Source: Congeria kusceri (lineage: Eukaryota > Mollusca > Bivalvia > Myida > Dreissenidae). Taken from it: a stretch of 64,000 bases of DNA. Numbering within the stretch: the first letter of the stretch is position 1; the number at the start of each line of letters is the position of its first letter. The notes under the pieces were generated by a model, which was not told the DNA's origin, searched no databases, and was given only the letters and a program-made list of their open reading frames with translations. The translations under genes were made by a program, and so were the position numbers. Shown here one piece after another: positions 51,242 to 62,500 of the stretch. The stretch is taken from positions 992,001 to 1,056,000 of the forward strand of contig JAPFQT010000038.1 of NCBI GenBank assembly GCA_027627225.1. The letters run 5' to 3'.

Positions 51242-53949
51242 AGATTGATTCAATTATTATAAATATCTATACCGTGAATAAACCGATCATACAGCTCCGT
51301 ATCCAAAATAAATGACGTTAAGATATTTTTTAACTGAATTTGTCAGGTCATTTTAACAAAGTAACAGTGTAAGAAAATAATTGCGGGAATGAATGAAAAT
51401 TAGTATGTATAAGATAGGTGTATATATTTGTATGTAATATACCATACGTTCATTTTTAGTGGTTATCTAATACAATATTTAACTATTGGATGTCAAATAA
51501 GCATTTATACTGCGTATCCCAAAGAAAAGCAATATTCAAGGAACATTCAGCGCATTTGATATAATGATGACTTCATTTTTGATAACACAATCATTAAATT
51601 TTATGACTATGGCCATTTGAAATTATACTCGGTGGGAATATGATGTTTCAAGGGTTCCTGTGTATAATAAGTATTGTGAATAAAGTATTTATGCAAATGA
51701 AGGAAAAGTTACTTAAATAACATTTCGAAGTAACATGAATAACATTTAGAAGTAAATGACTTCTTTCACCACATTTTGTAAGGTTGTAATATCTGTTTAT
51801 ATATTGAATAACATCTACTGGAGACGTTGATAGAAATGTACAATTCTAAATAATTTTTACTACAACACAACTGCAATTCAAATTCTTGCCCGGAGCATAG
51901 AAAGTTTATAAATATAAATTCCCCATTTATTGAAATATTCAGGCTTATGGTTTTTTGGAAGCTAATTGATGCATGTATATTGCTGCACACTTCAAAATGC
52001 ATGCTGTTTTTAGAATGATCTGGAGCATGTTGAACTCCCTCTAGGGAACCCAATGTCTGGGATCTCGGTAAGAAAATAAAAGGACACTGGGTGATCTTTG
52101 AGCTTAAAATGTGTCATCATACATCTGTCTAAGACTTTGATAACATTTGTAGATATTTTGAACACATGTTTTCATAAATATTAATATTGAATCTATGCAT
52201 CCATTATTTGGAGCATTATGTTGTCATTGAATATTCTTCATGTTTAATGTACACTAATGTTTCAGAACATAGTCCCAACTGTAAAATGCACAATATGCTT
52301 AACAAATGAACATAATAAATACCATATACCATTTTTAAAAGCATTTTCAATGTGACATTGTGTTCGTCCCATTAAGGAAATTGTCCCGACAACCGTGGCC
52401 AAAGATCGTCCTGTGTCCATTTCTCGTGTAACCGAGATTCCAGTCAGTTGTATAATTGCTATGAATAGAGCACGCCAAAAGGCTTAACAAAATAGTTATT
52501 TTGTTGATGTGAATGTAAATAACATTCTGTTCATGACATACAATGAGAACATTTGTTCATTATAGCCTAAGTTCTAGAGTGTAGGTCGAGGATATGTTTA
52601 TAACTTTGTGTAAACCGGTTATGTTAACAATTCTGTAGATTTTAATCTAAAATATTATGCAACAATTATTGGTAGATATTTAACCAATATTGTAAATTTG
52701 CATTCCCTAAAATTCTTGTGCGCAAAAAAATGTGCCCCGCTGCACCCCAAAAAATAAGATACAATGCCAAAAAAATGCCAAAAAATTGTCTTTTGATACC
52801 AGCAGGATTTAACTAACTCCTACCAAATTGCGCTTTTCAATTTAAACCTTTCCACGCTACTGTACAGTTATCAATGTACATATACATAGCACTATTTCAT
52901 GTACATTTTAATCATCTTGATTTTATACTACTGCTAAATTTTAACGTGCCTGCAAAAAGTGTCGCAGTGTTAACTTGTTAATATCACAAAAAAAAAAATA
53001 TATTTTACAATTTGGTTTTAAAACCGAGATCCAGCATGTGTGAACCAGTCGTTTAATAATATACTTATTGCAATACATTTTTTTTTTGAAAATATAATTC
53101 TGTGTTAGCTGTTGATATGCCCCTTTAACAAAAGCTTTCAACACCTCTTTAAAACAAATCAATAGCAACATATCATTTGGAAATGTCAGAGTGCTTGTCA
53201 ATGTAGTGAAAATAGTTGGGTATTTTATAATCCTAGTTGACCCTTGAGTGCTTGTGGTGCATTCATATGCTATTATAAATACACTTTGTCTGTATTCATA
53301 CATTTTTTAATGTCTGAACAGATCGTGAATGATCTATGGTCCAATTATAAAATTATCACAGAGTGCTAATCTAATCATCGAGTATAAGCATAATTACATA
53401 CTAAATTGCCAACACCTTGAATGCTACTATTGTGCTTTGATGTCAGTGTTATCAGCTGTGATCTTACAAAGGCCACTAACTTCACTAAAGGTCATGCAGA
53501 TCTTTAGAGGACACATATTTGTTTGGTATTTGCTTCATAATCATAATTGTTGGAAAATAAGTGGCAACAGTAGTAGATTTAATGAGTGATCATTGGAAAT
53601 TTATAAAGTTTTCTGTCATGTTACATGTGTTGTCTTTCACTTGTGGCTATTAAATACAATTCTGTCAAATTTTCTTCAGTTTAACAGTAAAATTGTTGGG
53701 TGTTCATAAACATATGTTTTACATGCTTTTTTGTGGACAAATTCAGTAATGTAGGGCATGTACTGTTGTATCAAGTCTTTCTTTATTGCATGGAAGAACA
53801 TTCATAAATAATATTATGAGTTGGGCAGACCCTAACCCTGTGATGGTGTAGTATTAAGAAAATATAAAATTCTGTGGCATGGCCCATTAATCCTTAAAGC
53901 TAATTTCATGTTCAAGTTGTTGTAGCTCAACCTGTGTATCTGTTATTAT

Positions 53950-54495
53950 TATACCTCACTTTTGTCTACAATGATAACTTCCCATTACCCATGAAAGAGA
54001 TATTTTTACTTTCAAAAATATTTCAACCTTTTTGACGCATGACCAAGCGAAAGTTAATGTCAAGTCATGTGACCGCGCTGACATTTTGAATGTCATATAA
54101 GGGCAAGTAACTGCATCAGTTTTTAACCACATCATGAAAAGATTGCCATCTTTGTCGTGGTGTCATATAGGCGTGACATTACTATTCATTGTGTAAAACA
54201 CATGATTTTCTCGCTGGTTTACTGTCAAAAAAAAAAATTCAAATATTTCTAAAGATGTACAAAGATTAATACATTCTTCAATTTTGATGGGCGGAATTAA
54301 ACATGTGTTTACCTGTTTTACTGAATTTTATTCCATGAAAAAAAATTAAAGTCCAATGGCAGTGTGTGTGATATTGATATTGTCAACCCTCGAAACAGAA
54401 TGTCACCACTCGGCATTTGCCTCGAGAGTGACATTCTTCCCCCGGGTGGACAATTTCATTGTCACATATGCTGCCATACAATATTTATATACTAT
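53950..54495. mobile_element. ~540-bp insertion of unknown class in copy B
   Basis: Copy A reads 'ctattattctaagacattt' straight through near 5,102, while copy B has ~540 extra bases between 'gttattattata' and 'atactatcattctaagac'. The insert begins 'cctcacttttgtctacaatg', like the element near 22,345 ('cctcgcttcg'). Near its right end GAATGTCAC is inverted as AGTGACATTC (54,400-54,436), with 'actcg'/'ctcgag' inside, forming a hairpin. Two overlapping plus-strand frames of ~65 codons over this hairpin show no domain. Confidence 0.55.
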
Positions 54496-54639
54496 CATTC
54501 TAAGACATTTCTTTGTTATTGCAGTCATGATTTGGTACTTTCTGCCAAGATGATGTGTGTATTATGACTCATAAGGCTAAACAATATTAACAAATTGTTT
54601 CTCAGGCATTTAAAAAAAAAAATTAGGAGGCAAATATTT

Positions 54640-56225
54640 TAGTTCTAAGCACAATGTGCTCATGGTGAGCTTTTGTGATTGCCTTTTGTCCTTGCTCCAT
54701 TGTTCATCGTCAACATTTACCTTGTGAACACTCTAGAGGCCACATTAATTGCCCAATCTTCATGAAACTTGCTTAGAACATTTGTCTTAATGATATTTCG
54801 GACGAGTTCCACACTGGGTCATGTAGGGTCAAAAAACTAAGTCACAAGAGCAAATGAAAAAGCTTGTGAACACTCTAGAAGTCACATTTTTTGCCCAATC
54901 AACATGAAACTTGCTCAGAACATTTGTCCATAAGATATCTCGGACAAGTTTGAAAATGCTTCCGCTCCGTTGAAAAACATGGCCGCCAGGGGGCGGGGCA
55001 GTTTTCCTTATATGGCTATAGAAAAAGCTTGTGAAGTCACATCTTTTGCCTGCCCAATTAATATAAAACTTGCTCAGAACATTTGTTCTTAAGATATCTC
55101 GGATGAGTTCGAAAATGGTTCTGCGCCGTTGAAACACATGGCAGCCCGGTGGCGGGGCAGTTTTCCTTATATGGCTATAGAAAGAGCTTGTGAAAATTTA
55201 AGGAGTCACATTTTTTGCCCAATCAACATGAAACTTGCCCAGAACATTTGATTTTCTGATGTCTCTGCCAGTGTTTGTTTATAGGCCAATTTTGGGCCAA
55301 AATTTGGCCTTATCCCGCTGCTTAAAAAGTATATATTTGTCCCTATATTTACCTTAAAATTCCCCTCAGAATGTAAGATTTACTTTTAAAATTTTGACCA
55401 AAATCGGACAAAAGTTGACTTAAGATAGAGGATTTTTGTAAACAATCCCTACAATTTTCGTTTAGCCAAGTTTGTGCATAATCTAAGTTATTATTTGTAG
55501 CAAAACAATTGATTAATGTTTTATAAGACAGTAGAAGATAACATGTAATAATGCTTTCTAATAAAAATCCCCTTTTTGGGGAAAAATTCTCCATCTGAAG
55601 GGCCCTGCCACCTTTCCCCCAAAGGTGAAACAAACCACTGTCTGATGAGTTTGAAAGTGGTCCAGCTTCATTAAAAACCATGGCAACAAGGTGACAGGGC
55701 AATTTTCCTTATATAGTTGTATTGAAAACTTTAAAAATCTTGTAAACATTCTAGAGGGCCACATTTATTGCCAAATCTTTATGAAACTTGCTCAGAACAT
55801 TTGTTTTCAAGATATTTTGGACGATTTGAAAACTAGGTCACGTCTGGTCAAAAACTAGGTCAAGAGAGCAAATTGAAGAAAAAGCTTGTAAAAACTCTAG
55901 AAGTCACTTTTTGTTGCCCAATCTTCTTGAAACTTGCTCAGAACATTTGTGTTTGTGATATCTTGGACAAGTTTGAAACTGGGTCATGTGGGGTAAAAAA
56001 ACTAAGTCAATAGGCCATATAGAACAAAAAGCTTGTGAACACTCTAGAGGCCACATTTATAATCCAATCGTCATGAAACTTGCTTAGAACATATGCCCCA
56101 ATGACATCTATGACAATTTTGAAACCAGGTCACATGGGGTCAAAAACTAGGTCACCAGGCCAAAATTTTAAAAGAAGCTTGTGCACATTCTAGAGGCCAC
56201 ATTTTTAGCCGGATCTTCACAAAAC
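54640..56225 (+). mobile_element. tandem-repeat array, 'gaaacttgctcagaacattt' units
   Basis: After 'cacaatgtgctcatggtgag' and 'ttgtccttgctcc' there are about nine units of ~150 bp with 'ctctagaggccacatttttg', 'cccaatcttcatgaaacttg', 'ctcagaacatttgt' and 'gatatctcggac.agtt'. Landmarks for 'gaaacttgct' fall near 54,763, 54,905, 55,784, 55,929 and 56,074, with 'aaaacttgctcagaac' near 55,064. Two units near 54,970 and 55,140 also contain 'gggggcggggcagttttcct'. A hAT-like MITE splits one unit at 55,269-55,640. No clear hairpin tail was found before the SINE at 56,288. Confidence 0.75.
55269..55640. mobile_element. hAT-like MITE, 372 bp, with subterminal hairpin
   Basis: Ends CAGTGTTTGTTTATAGG and, from the opposite strand, CAGTGGTTTGTTTCACC. 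The flanking pentamers TCTGC and TCTGA differ by one base. A 7-bp hairpin, CACCTTT (55,609-55,615) and AAAGGTG (55,621-55,627), lies 13 bp from the right end. It interrupts a 'gatatctcggacgagtttga' array unit, whose two halves remain on either side. Confidence 0.6.
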
Positions 56226-56287
56226 TTCGCGGAAGTTGGGACGAATTTTGAATCATAGCTGCAATTTCCTGCTATTTATTTTTAACT

Positions 56288-56465
56288 GAGATATAATTTT
56301 GGTGTGGTTTTGTGCTGTGGGGGAAAACTGGAGTACCCGGAGGAAACCCCACCTGTCCAGGATGGTGACCACTAAGCAAACTCACTTGCGCCGGGAGTGG
56401 GAAGCGAACCCAGATAGGCGAGAAGCGAGTGTATCAACCACTGCGCTAGATGGACAGCCCTGCAG
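56288..56465 (-). mobile_element. tRNA-derived SINE (minus strand)
   Basis: Read on the minus strand it starts GGGCTGTCCATCTAGCGCAG (A-box region 'tagcgcagtggttga'), has a B box GGGTTCGCTTCCC, and continues into a body with 'ggtggggtttcctccgggta' and 'ctccagttttcccccacagc'. The 'tttcctccgggtactcc' core is widespread in animal SINEs; I associate it with the MetaSINE superfamily from memory. An open frame on the plus strand is incidental. Confidence 0.75.
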
Positions 56466-56769
56466 GTTTATTGATTTTTTATTGGTGGCTGATGTTCTAG
56501 CTGGGGTTAAAATAGAGTAGATAGTTTCAGTCACAGTTTGCATAATAAAACAGTTATGCATTTTGTCTTAATTGACGGTAATTAATAGAAAGGGCAAACT
56601 GTGATAATTACAAATGGATTATAGTGTGTGGATTAGCAAATATGCAGGTAAGAAATAATATGCATTTGACAAATATTTCAATATAATATGTTACGATTTT
56701 TTGTGAACTGCCTCATAATTCAAATGTACTTTATAACTATGATTTTAGAGGCTTAAAATCTCGACTTAT

Positions 56770-57810
56770 GACTGAGTATTTACGGTACTGGACCTCTACA
56801 AAGATTGTTCAAATGATGCCACTGGGGTCAAACTGGGCTACCCCGGGGGTCACATGGTTTATATAGACTTAAATAGCAAAAAGACTTTTGAAATCTTCTC
56901 CTCTGAAACAGTAAGGCCCAGAGGTTTCATATTTGATATGTAACATTGTATGGTGGTCCTCTACAAAGATTGTTCTAATGAGTCCCCTGGGGTGAAAACT
57001 GGGCACACCAAGGGGGTCACATGGTTTATATAGACTTAAAAGTTAAATAGCAAAATGACTTTAAAAACCTTCTCCTCTGAAACTGCTAGGCCCAGAGGAT
57101 TTGTATTTGGTTTGTAACATTGTATAGTTGCACTACAAAGATTGTTTAAATGATGTCTCAGGGGTCAAAACTGGCCCTGCCCTGGGGGTCACACTGTTTA
57201 TATAGACTTAAATAGCAAAATGACTTTAAAATCTTCTCTGAAACCGGAGTGTTTCATATTTCATATGTAACATTGTATAGTAGTCCTCAACAAAGATTGT
57301 TCAAAGTATGCCCCTGGGGTAAAAAGTGGCCATGACCCGGGGGTCACACGGTTTATATAGACTTATATGGCAAGTGGGCCTTAAATATCTTCCTTGTTTA
57401 AACTGTAAGGCCCAGAGGTTTTATATTTTGCGTGAAACATTGTGGAGTGGTCCTCTACAAAGATTGTTCCAATGATGCCCCTGGAGGTCACATGGTTTAT
57501 ATACATTTAAATAGCAAAATGACTTTAAAAATCTTCGCTGCAACCGCAAGGGCCCAGTGGTTTCATATTTGGTATGTAACATTGAAAAGTGGTCCACTAC
57601 AAATATTTTTCAAATTATGCCCCTATGGTAGAAAGTGACCACGCCCTGTGGGTCACATGGTTTATATAGACTAAAAAACTTCTGAAACTGCAAGGCCCAG
57701 ATCTTTATACTCAGGTAAGGGGTTTAGTGCCATTTTGTCCTCTTGTTATTAGCCATTATGATGCCTTAAACTTAGGTGAGCGACCTAGGGCCATCATGGC
57801 CCTCTTGTTT
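56770..57810 (+). mobile_element. tandem-repeat element, six units, perfect hairpin tail
   Basis: About six units of ~160 bp with 'cctctacaaagattgttc', 'aatgatgcccctggggt', 'gggggtcacatggtttatat', 'agacttaaatagcaaaatga' and 'aaatcttctcctctgaaac'. Same family as 9,030-9,820. The tail is 'cttaggtgagcgacc', then a perfect 6-bp hairpin GGGCCA (57,788-57,793) / TGGCCC (57,797-57,802) with loop TCA, then TCTTGTTT. The 'aggtgagc' of the tail is complementary to the 'agctcacct' heads at 23,719 and 59,217. Confidence 0.8.
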
Positions 57811-58536
57811 GTAACAAGTTACATCTCTTAAAATGGATTAGTTTTACCCTTTAATTCATATTTATATATGATACTAATTACTTTTTTGCTTAAGATTATG
57901 TTCATAGCTCTTTAGAAAGAAGTTCTCAAGACATTTTTTCGAGGGACTGAAGGTGGTGATATTTAAACAATTGAATCGATAACATATTTGTCATGGTCAT
58001 ATCTTCATGAAAACCAAGAAAATGGCTTGATTGTGTCTTAATCTAGGTTCAGATTGTTAGATTAACTCCTTAGATTTATTTTCAAAGTATTTTGTTTTGA
58101 AAAATATACAGAGAACAGAGATATTACAGACATTGCTCAAATACTTTGTTGACCCTAACATAGCAGAGCCCACCTGCAAACATAGAAGGATTTTCATGAA
58201 TGTTCTAGTGGTTAGTAAGATATAAATAAGCTTTTATCACCACATGGACTATTAAAGGCTAACAGGATTGCATTAAATTTATATATATTTCAGAGGTTAT
58301 TTACAAATAATTAATATTGAAGCATTGTTTAAAGTAATGTATGTCAATATACATTGGGTGATCGGAAAAAAAGACAAACATAAAACAAAACAATGCAGCA
58401 AAGAACATAACCAGCAAGCAGAAATTTGTAAAATATAGTTTGTAAAAATGTTTATAAAAGCTTGGCATTACTGCATGTATGTACTCATTGTTTGCATTTG
58501 ATTAATATTTTCCCCATATCTTCCATTATGTCATAG
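57811..58536. other. unassigned DNA
   Basis: AT-rich sequence without a recognised feature, ending in a pyrimidine-rich acceptor-like tract ('ttttccccatatcttccatt'). Confidence 0.4.
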
Positions 58537-58623
58537 CTATCCTGGGGAGACCGAGGAAGAGGCTGTGGACACGATCCTCATGGTAACAGATCGACTGTTC
58601 AGCAGACCTGGCAACTTACATGG
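58537..58623 (+). CDS. candidate exon of an unrecognised protein
   Basis: An acceptor 'ttccattatgtcatag' is followed by an open frame reading 'YPGETEEEAVDTILMVTDRL' then 'FSRPGNLHG', ending at GGG|TAG or, if spliced, at TGG|GTAGTT (58,624). G/C content rises sharply relative to the surroundings, and the residue pattern (acidic helix then 'VTDRLFSRPGN') looks protein-like. It lies ~440 bp upstream of exon-like copy 3, on the same strand. I cannot name the protein. A second frame is also open across the stretch, so chance is not excluded. As only one possible exon is visible, confidence is low. Confidence 0.3.
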
Positions 58624-59059
58624 GTAGTTTTGTGTTATTGAACTCTATGTTTGTCTGCATTTACTGTCAGCATATGAACTTCATATGGCCTTGACATAAC
58701 ATAAAATGTAGACTATTACGGGTAATAAATATGTGTGCCATGGTGATAGTCATGGAATAAGTTCAGTGTATTGAGCAATTGTACACGATTGTGAAGCAGT
58801 GTGGAAAATGTTTTAGCTAACAGTATTTATGTATGTTTAAAACCGATTTGTTATGTCATGTTTGGTTATCTTCCTGCCAATATCTCCCTTCTGTTGCTCT
58901 ACCACTACATGTGACCTGTTAAATACTCCCATATTAAAAATATAGCTTGATGAAGTCGTAATTATGAACATAACATCCACATATCCAGATGAGTTCCCTT
59001 ATTATTCACTTGCATACACACATTTGATGTACAGATGGGCCTGCCAGTGATGAATATAG

Positions 59060-59140
59060 GACAGATTGAGGCAGACACTGGACCTGTACCGGCAGACCAT
59101 GGTTATCAAGTTGCGGATTGCAACCCAAAGTCTTGCTGAG
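59060..59140 (+). CDS. candidate exon, copy 3, open (unrecognised protein)
   Basis: Between 'atgaatatag' (acceptor) and GAG|GTAAGA (donor at 59,141) lies an 81-bp, phase-0 open stretch encoding 'DRLRQTLDLYRQ' then 'TMVIKLRIATQSLAE'. Unlike copies 1 and 2 it has no stop or frame change, and it lacks the ~45-bp and ~30-bp extra pieces they carry. The last eight residues are identical to copy 1 with only silent differences. This could be the functional parent or simply the least decayed copy. An alternative acceptor ('ttgatgtacag' at 59,034) would use another frame ending in TGA. Confidence 0.35.
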
Positions 59141-59506
59141 GTAAGATGACAACAACAGCCGCTGCTGCAGTAACATGCTGTCCAAATGTAGTCTGGTGGC
59201 ACCCAACATATTTTTAGCTCACCTGATCTCAAAGAGTGATTTATTGTGGTCAGTCATTGTCCGCCGTCAGTTGTTTATTGTAGGCCATTCGCTGTCATTA
59301 GTTTGCTTAAAAAGCTTCTCTGAAACCACTGGATGAAAGTTGAATAACAACAACAGTTGGATATTATGTTTACAGAAACCTTAAAATAAAGTTGACGGAA
59401 AAGACAAGTGCAAAATGTAATATTTAAACATCACTTGCTGTCTTTGGAGTGCCATCCAAATGTATTAATTATTGCATCCAACATATATTTTTTTAAGTTT
59501 GAATAT
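59141..59506 (+). repeat. duplicated block downstream of exon-like copy 3
   Basis: 'ctgctgcagtaacatgctgt', 'ccaaatgtagt', 'ttttagctcacctgatctc' and 'ccgccgtcagttgttt' align with the intron-like flanks of copies 1 and 2. A second short echo ('ccatccaaatgtattaatta', 'ttgcatccaacatat') occurs just before the satellite at 59,450-59,490. Confidence 0.7.
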
Positions 59507-62500
59507 GAGTCCTCAAAGAACTGAGTTTGAATCCACATATGATACTGACAGTGCGTTGTCAATATGGGCCACTCCTTTAATGTGATGTGAGTCCTCACAG
59601 AACTGAGTTTGAGTCCACATATGGTACTGACAGTGTGTTGTCAATATGGGCCACACCTTTAATGTGTTGTGTGTCCTCACAGAACTGAGTTTGAATCCAC
59701 ATATGATACTGACAGTGTGTTGTCAATATGGGCCACTCCTTTAATGTGTTGTGAGTCCTCACAGAACTGAGTTTGAATCCACATATGATACTGACAGTGT
59801 GTTGTCAATATGGGCCACACCTTTAATGTGTTGTGAGTCCTCACAGAACTGAGTTTGAATCCACATATGATACTGACAGTGTGTTGTCAATATGGGCCAC
59901 TCCTTTAATGTGTTGTGAGTCCTCACAGAACTGAGTTTGAATCCACATATGATACTGACAGTGTGTTGTCAATATGGGCCACACCTTTAATGTGTTGTGA
60001 GTCCTCACAGAACTGAGTTTGAATCCACATATGATACTGACAGTGTGTTGTCAATATGGGCCACTCCTTTAATGTGTTGTGAGTCCTCACAGAACTGAGT
60101 TTGAATCCACATATGATACTGACAGTGTGTTGTCAATATGGGCCATTCCTTTAATGTGATGTGAGTCCTCACAGAACTGAGTTTGAATCCACATATGGTA
60201 CTGACAGTGTGTTGTCAATATGGGCCACTCCTTTAATGTGTTGTGAGTCCTCACAGAACTGAGTTTGAGTCCACATATGATACTGACAGTGTGTTGTCAA
60301 TATGGGCCACTCCTTTAATGTGTTGTGTGTCCTCACAGAACTGAGTTTGAATCCACATATGATACTGACAGTGTGTTGTCAATATGGGCCACTCCTTTAA
60401 TGTGTTGTGAGTCCTCACAGAACTGAGTTTGAGTCCACATATGATACTGACAGTGTGTTGTCAATATGGGCCACTCCTTTAATGTGATGTGAGTCCTCAC
60501 AGAACTGAGTTTGAATCCACATATGATACTGACAGTGTGTTGTCAATATGGGCCACTCCTTTAATGTGTTGTGTGTCCTCACAGAACTGAGTTTGATTCC
60601 ACATATGATACTGACAGTGTGTTGTCAATATGGGCCACTCCTTTAATGTGATGTGAGTCCTCACAGAACTGAGTTTGAATCCACATATGATACTGACAGT
60701 GTGTTGTCAATATGGGCCACACCTTTAATGTGATGTGAGTCCTCACAGAGCTGAGTTTGAATCCACATATGATACTGACAGTGTGTTGTCAATATGGGCC
60801 ACTCCTTTAATGTGATGTGAGTCCTCACAGAGCTGAGTTTGAATCCACATATGATACTGACAGTGTGTTGTCAATATGGGCCACTCCTTTAATGTGATGT
60901 GAGTCCTCACAGAACTGAGTTTGAATCCACATATGATACTGACAGTGTGTTGTCAATATGGGCCACTCCTTTAATGTGTTGTGTGTCCTCACAGAACTGA
61001 GTTTGATTCCACATATGATACTGACAGTGTGTTGTCAATATGGGCCACTCCTTTAATGTGATGTGAGTCCTCACAGAACTGAGTTTGAATCCACATATGA
61101 TACTGACAGTGTGTTGTCAATATGGGCCACACCTTTAATGTGATGTGAGTCCTCACAGAACTGAGTTTGAATCCACATATGATACTGACAGTGTGTTGTC
61201 AATATGGGCCACACCTTTAATGTGTTGTGAGTCCTCACAGAACTGAGTTTGAATCCACATATGATACTGACAGTGTGTTGTCAATATGGGCCACTCCTTT
61301 AATGTGTTGTGAGTCCTCACAGAACTGAGTTTGAATCCACATATGATACTGACAGTGTGTTGTCAATATGGGCCACTCCTTTAATGTGTTGTGAGTCCTC
61401 ACAGAACTGAGTTTGAATCCACATATGATACTGACAGTGTGTTGTCAATATGGGTCACTCCTTTAATGTGATGTGAGTCCTCACAGAACTGAGTTTGATT
61501 CCACATATGATACTGACAGTGCGTTGTCAATATGGGCCACACCTTTAATGTGATGTGAGTCCTCACAGAACTGAGTTTGATTCCACATATGATACTGACA
61601 GTGTGTTGTCAATATGGGCCACACCTTTAATGTGTTGTGAGTCCTCACAGAACTGAGTTTGAATCCACATATGATACTGACAGTGTGTTGTCAATATGGG
61701 CCACTCCTTTAATGTGTTGTGAGTCCTCACAGAACTGAGTTTGAATCCACATATGATACTGACAGTGTGTTGTCAATATGGGCCACTCCTTTAATGTGTT
61801 ATGAGTCCTCACAGAACTGAGTTTGAATCCACATATGATACTGACAGTGTGTTGTCAATATGGGCCACACCTTTAATGTGTTGTGAGTCCTCACAGAACT
61901 GAGTTTGAATCCACATATGATACTGACAGTGTGTTGTCAATATGGGCCACTCCTTTAATGTGTTGTGAGTCCTCACAGAACTGAGTTTGAATCCACATAT
62001 GATACTGACAGTGTGTTGTCAATATGGGCCACTCCTTTAATGTGTTGTGAGTCCTCACAGAACTGAGTTTGAATCCACATATGATACTGACAGTGTGTTG
62101 TCAATATGGGTCACTCCTTTAATGTGATGTGAGTCCTCACAGAACTGAGTTTGATTCCACATATGATACTGACAGTGCGTTGTCAATATGGGCCACTCCT
62201 TTAATGTGATGTGAGTCCTCACAGAACTGAGTTTGATTCCACATATGATACTGACAGTGTGTTGTCAATATGGGCCACTCCTTTAATGTGATGTGAGTCC
62301 TCACAGAACTGAGTTTGATTCCACATATGATACTGACAGTGTGTTGTCAATATGGGCCACACCTTTAATGTGATGTGAGTCCTCACAGAACTGAGTTTGA
62401 ATCCACATATGATACTGACAGTGTGTTGTCAATATGGGCCACTCCTTTAATGTGATGTGAGTCCTCACAGAACTGAGTTTGAATCCGCATATGATACTGA

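Larger units (their letters stand above)
50645..54585 (+). repeat. segmental duplication, copy B
   Basis: Collinear with 1,990-5,190. Differences readable from the pair are a 317-bp hAT-like MITE at 50,925, a ~540-bp insert at about 53,950-54,495, loss of the 'ggggcatatcgacag' motif near 50,745, and small indels. A ~95-codon frame at 51,766-52,053 and a ~120-codon frame at 52,941-53,303 (both minus) are not conserved as open frames in copy A, so no gene is called. Confidence 0.85.
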
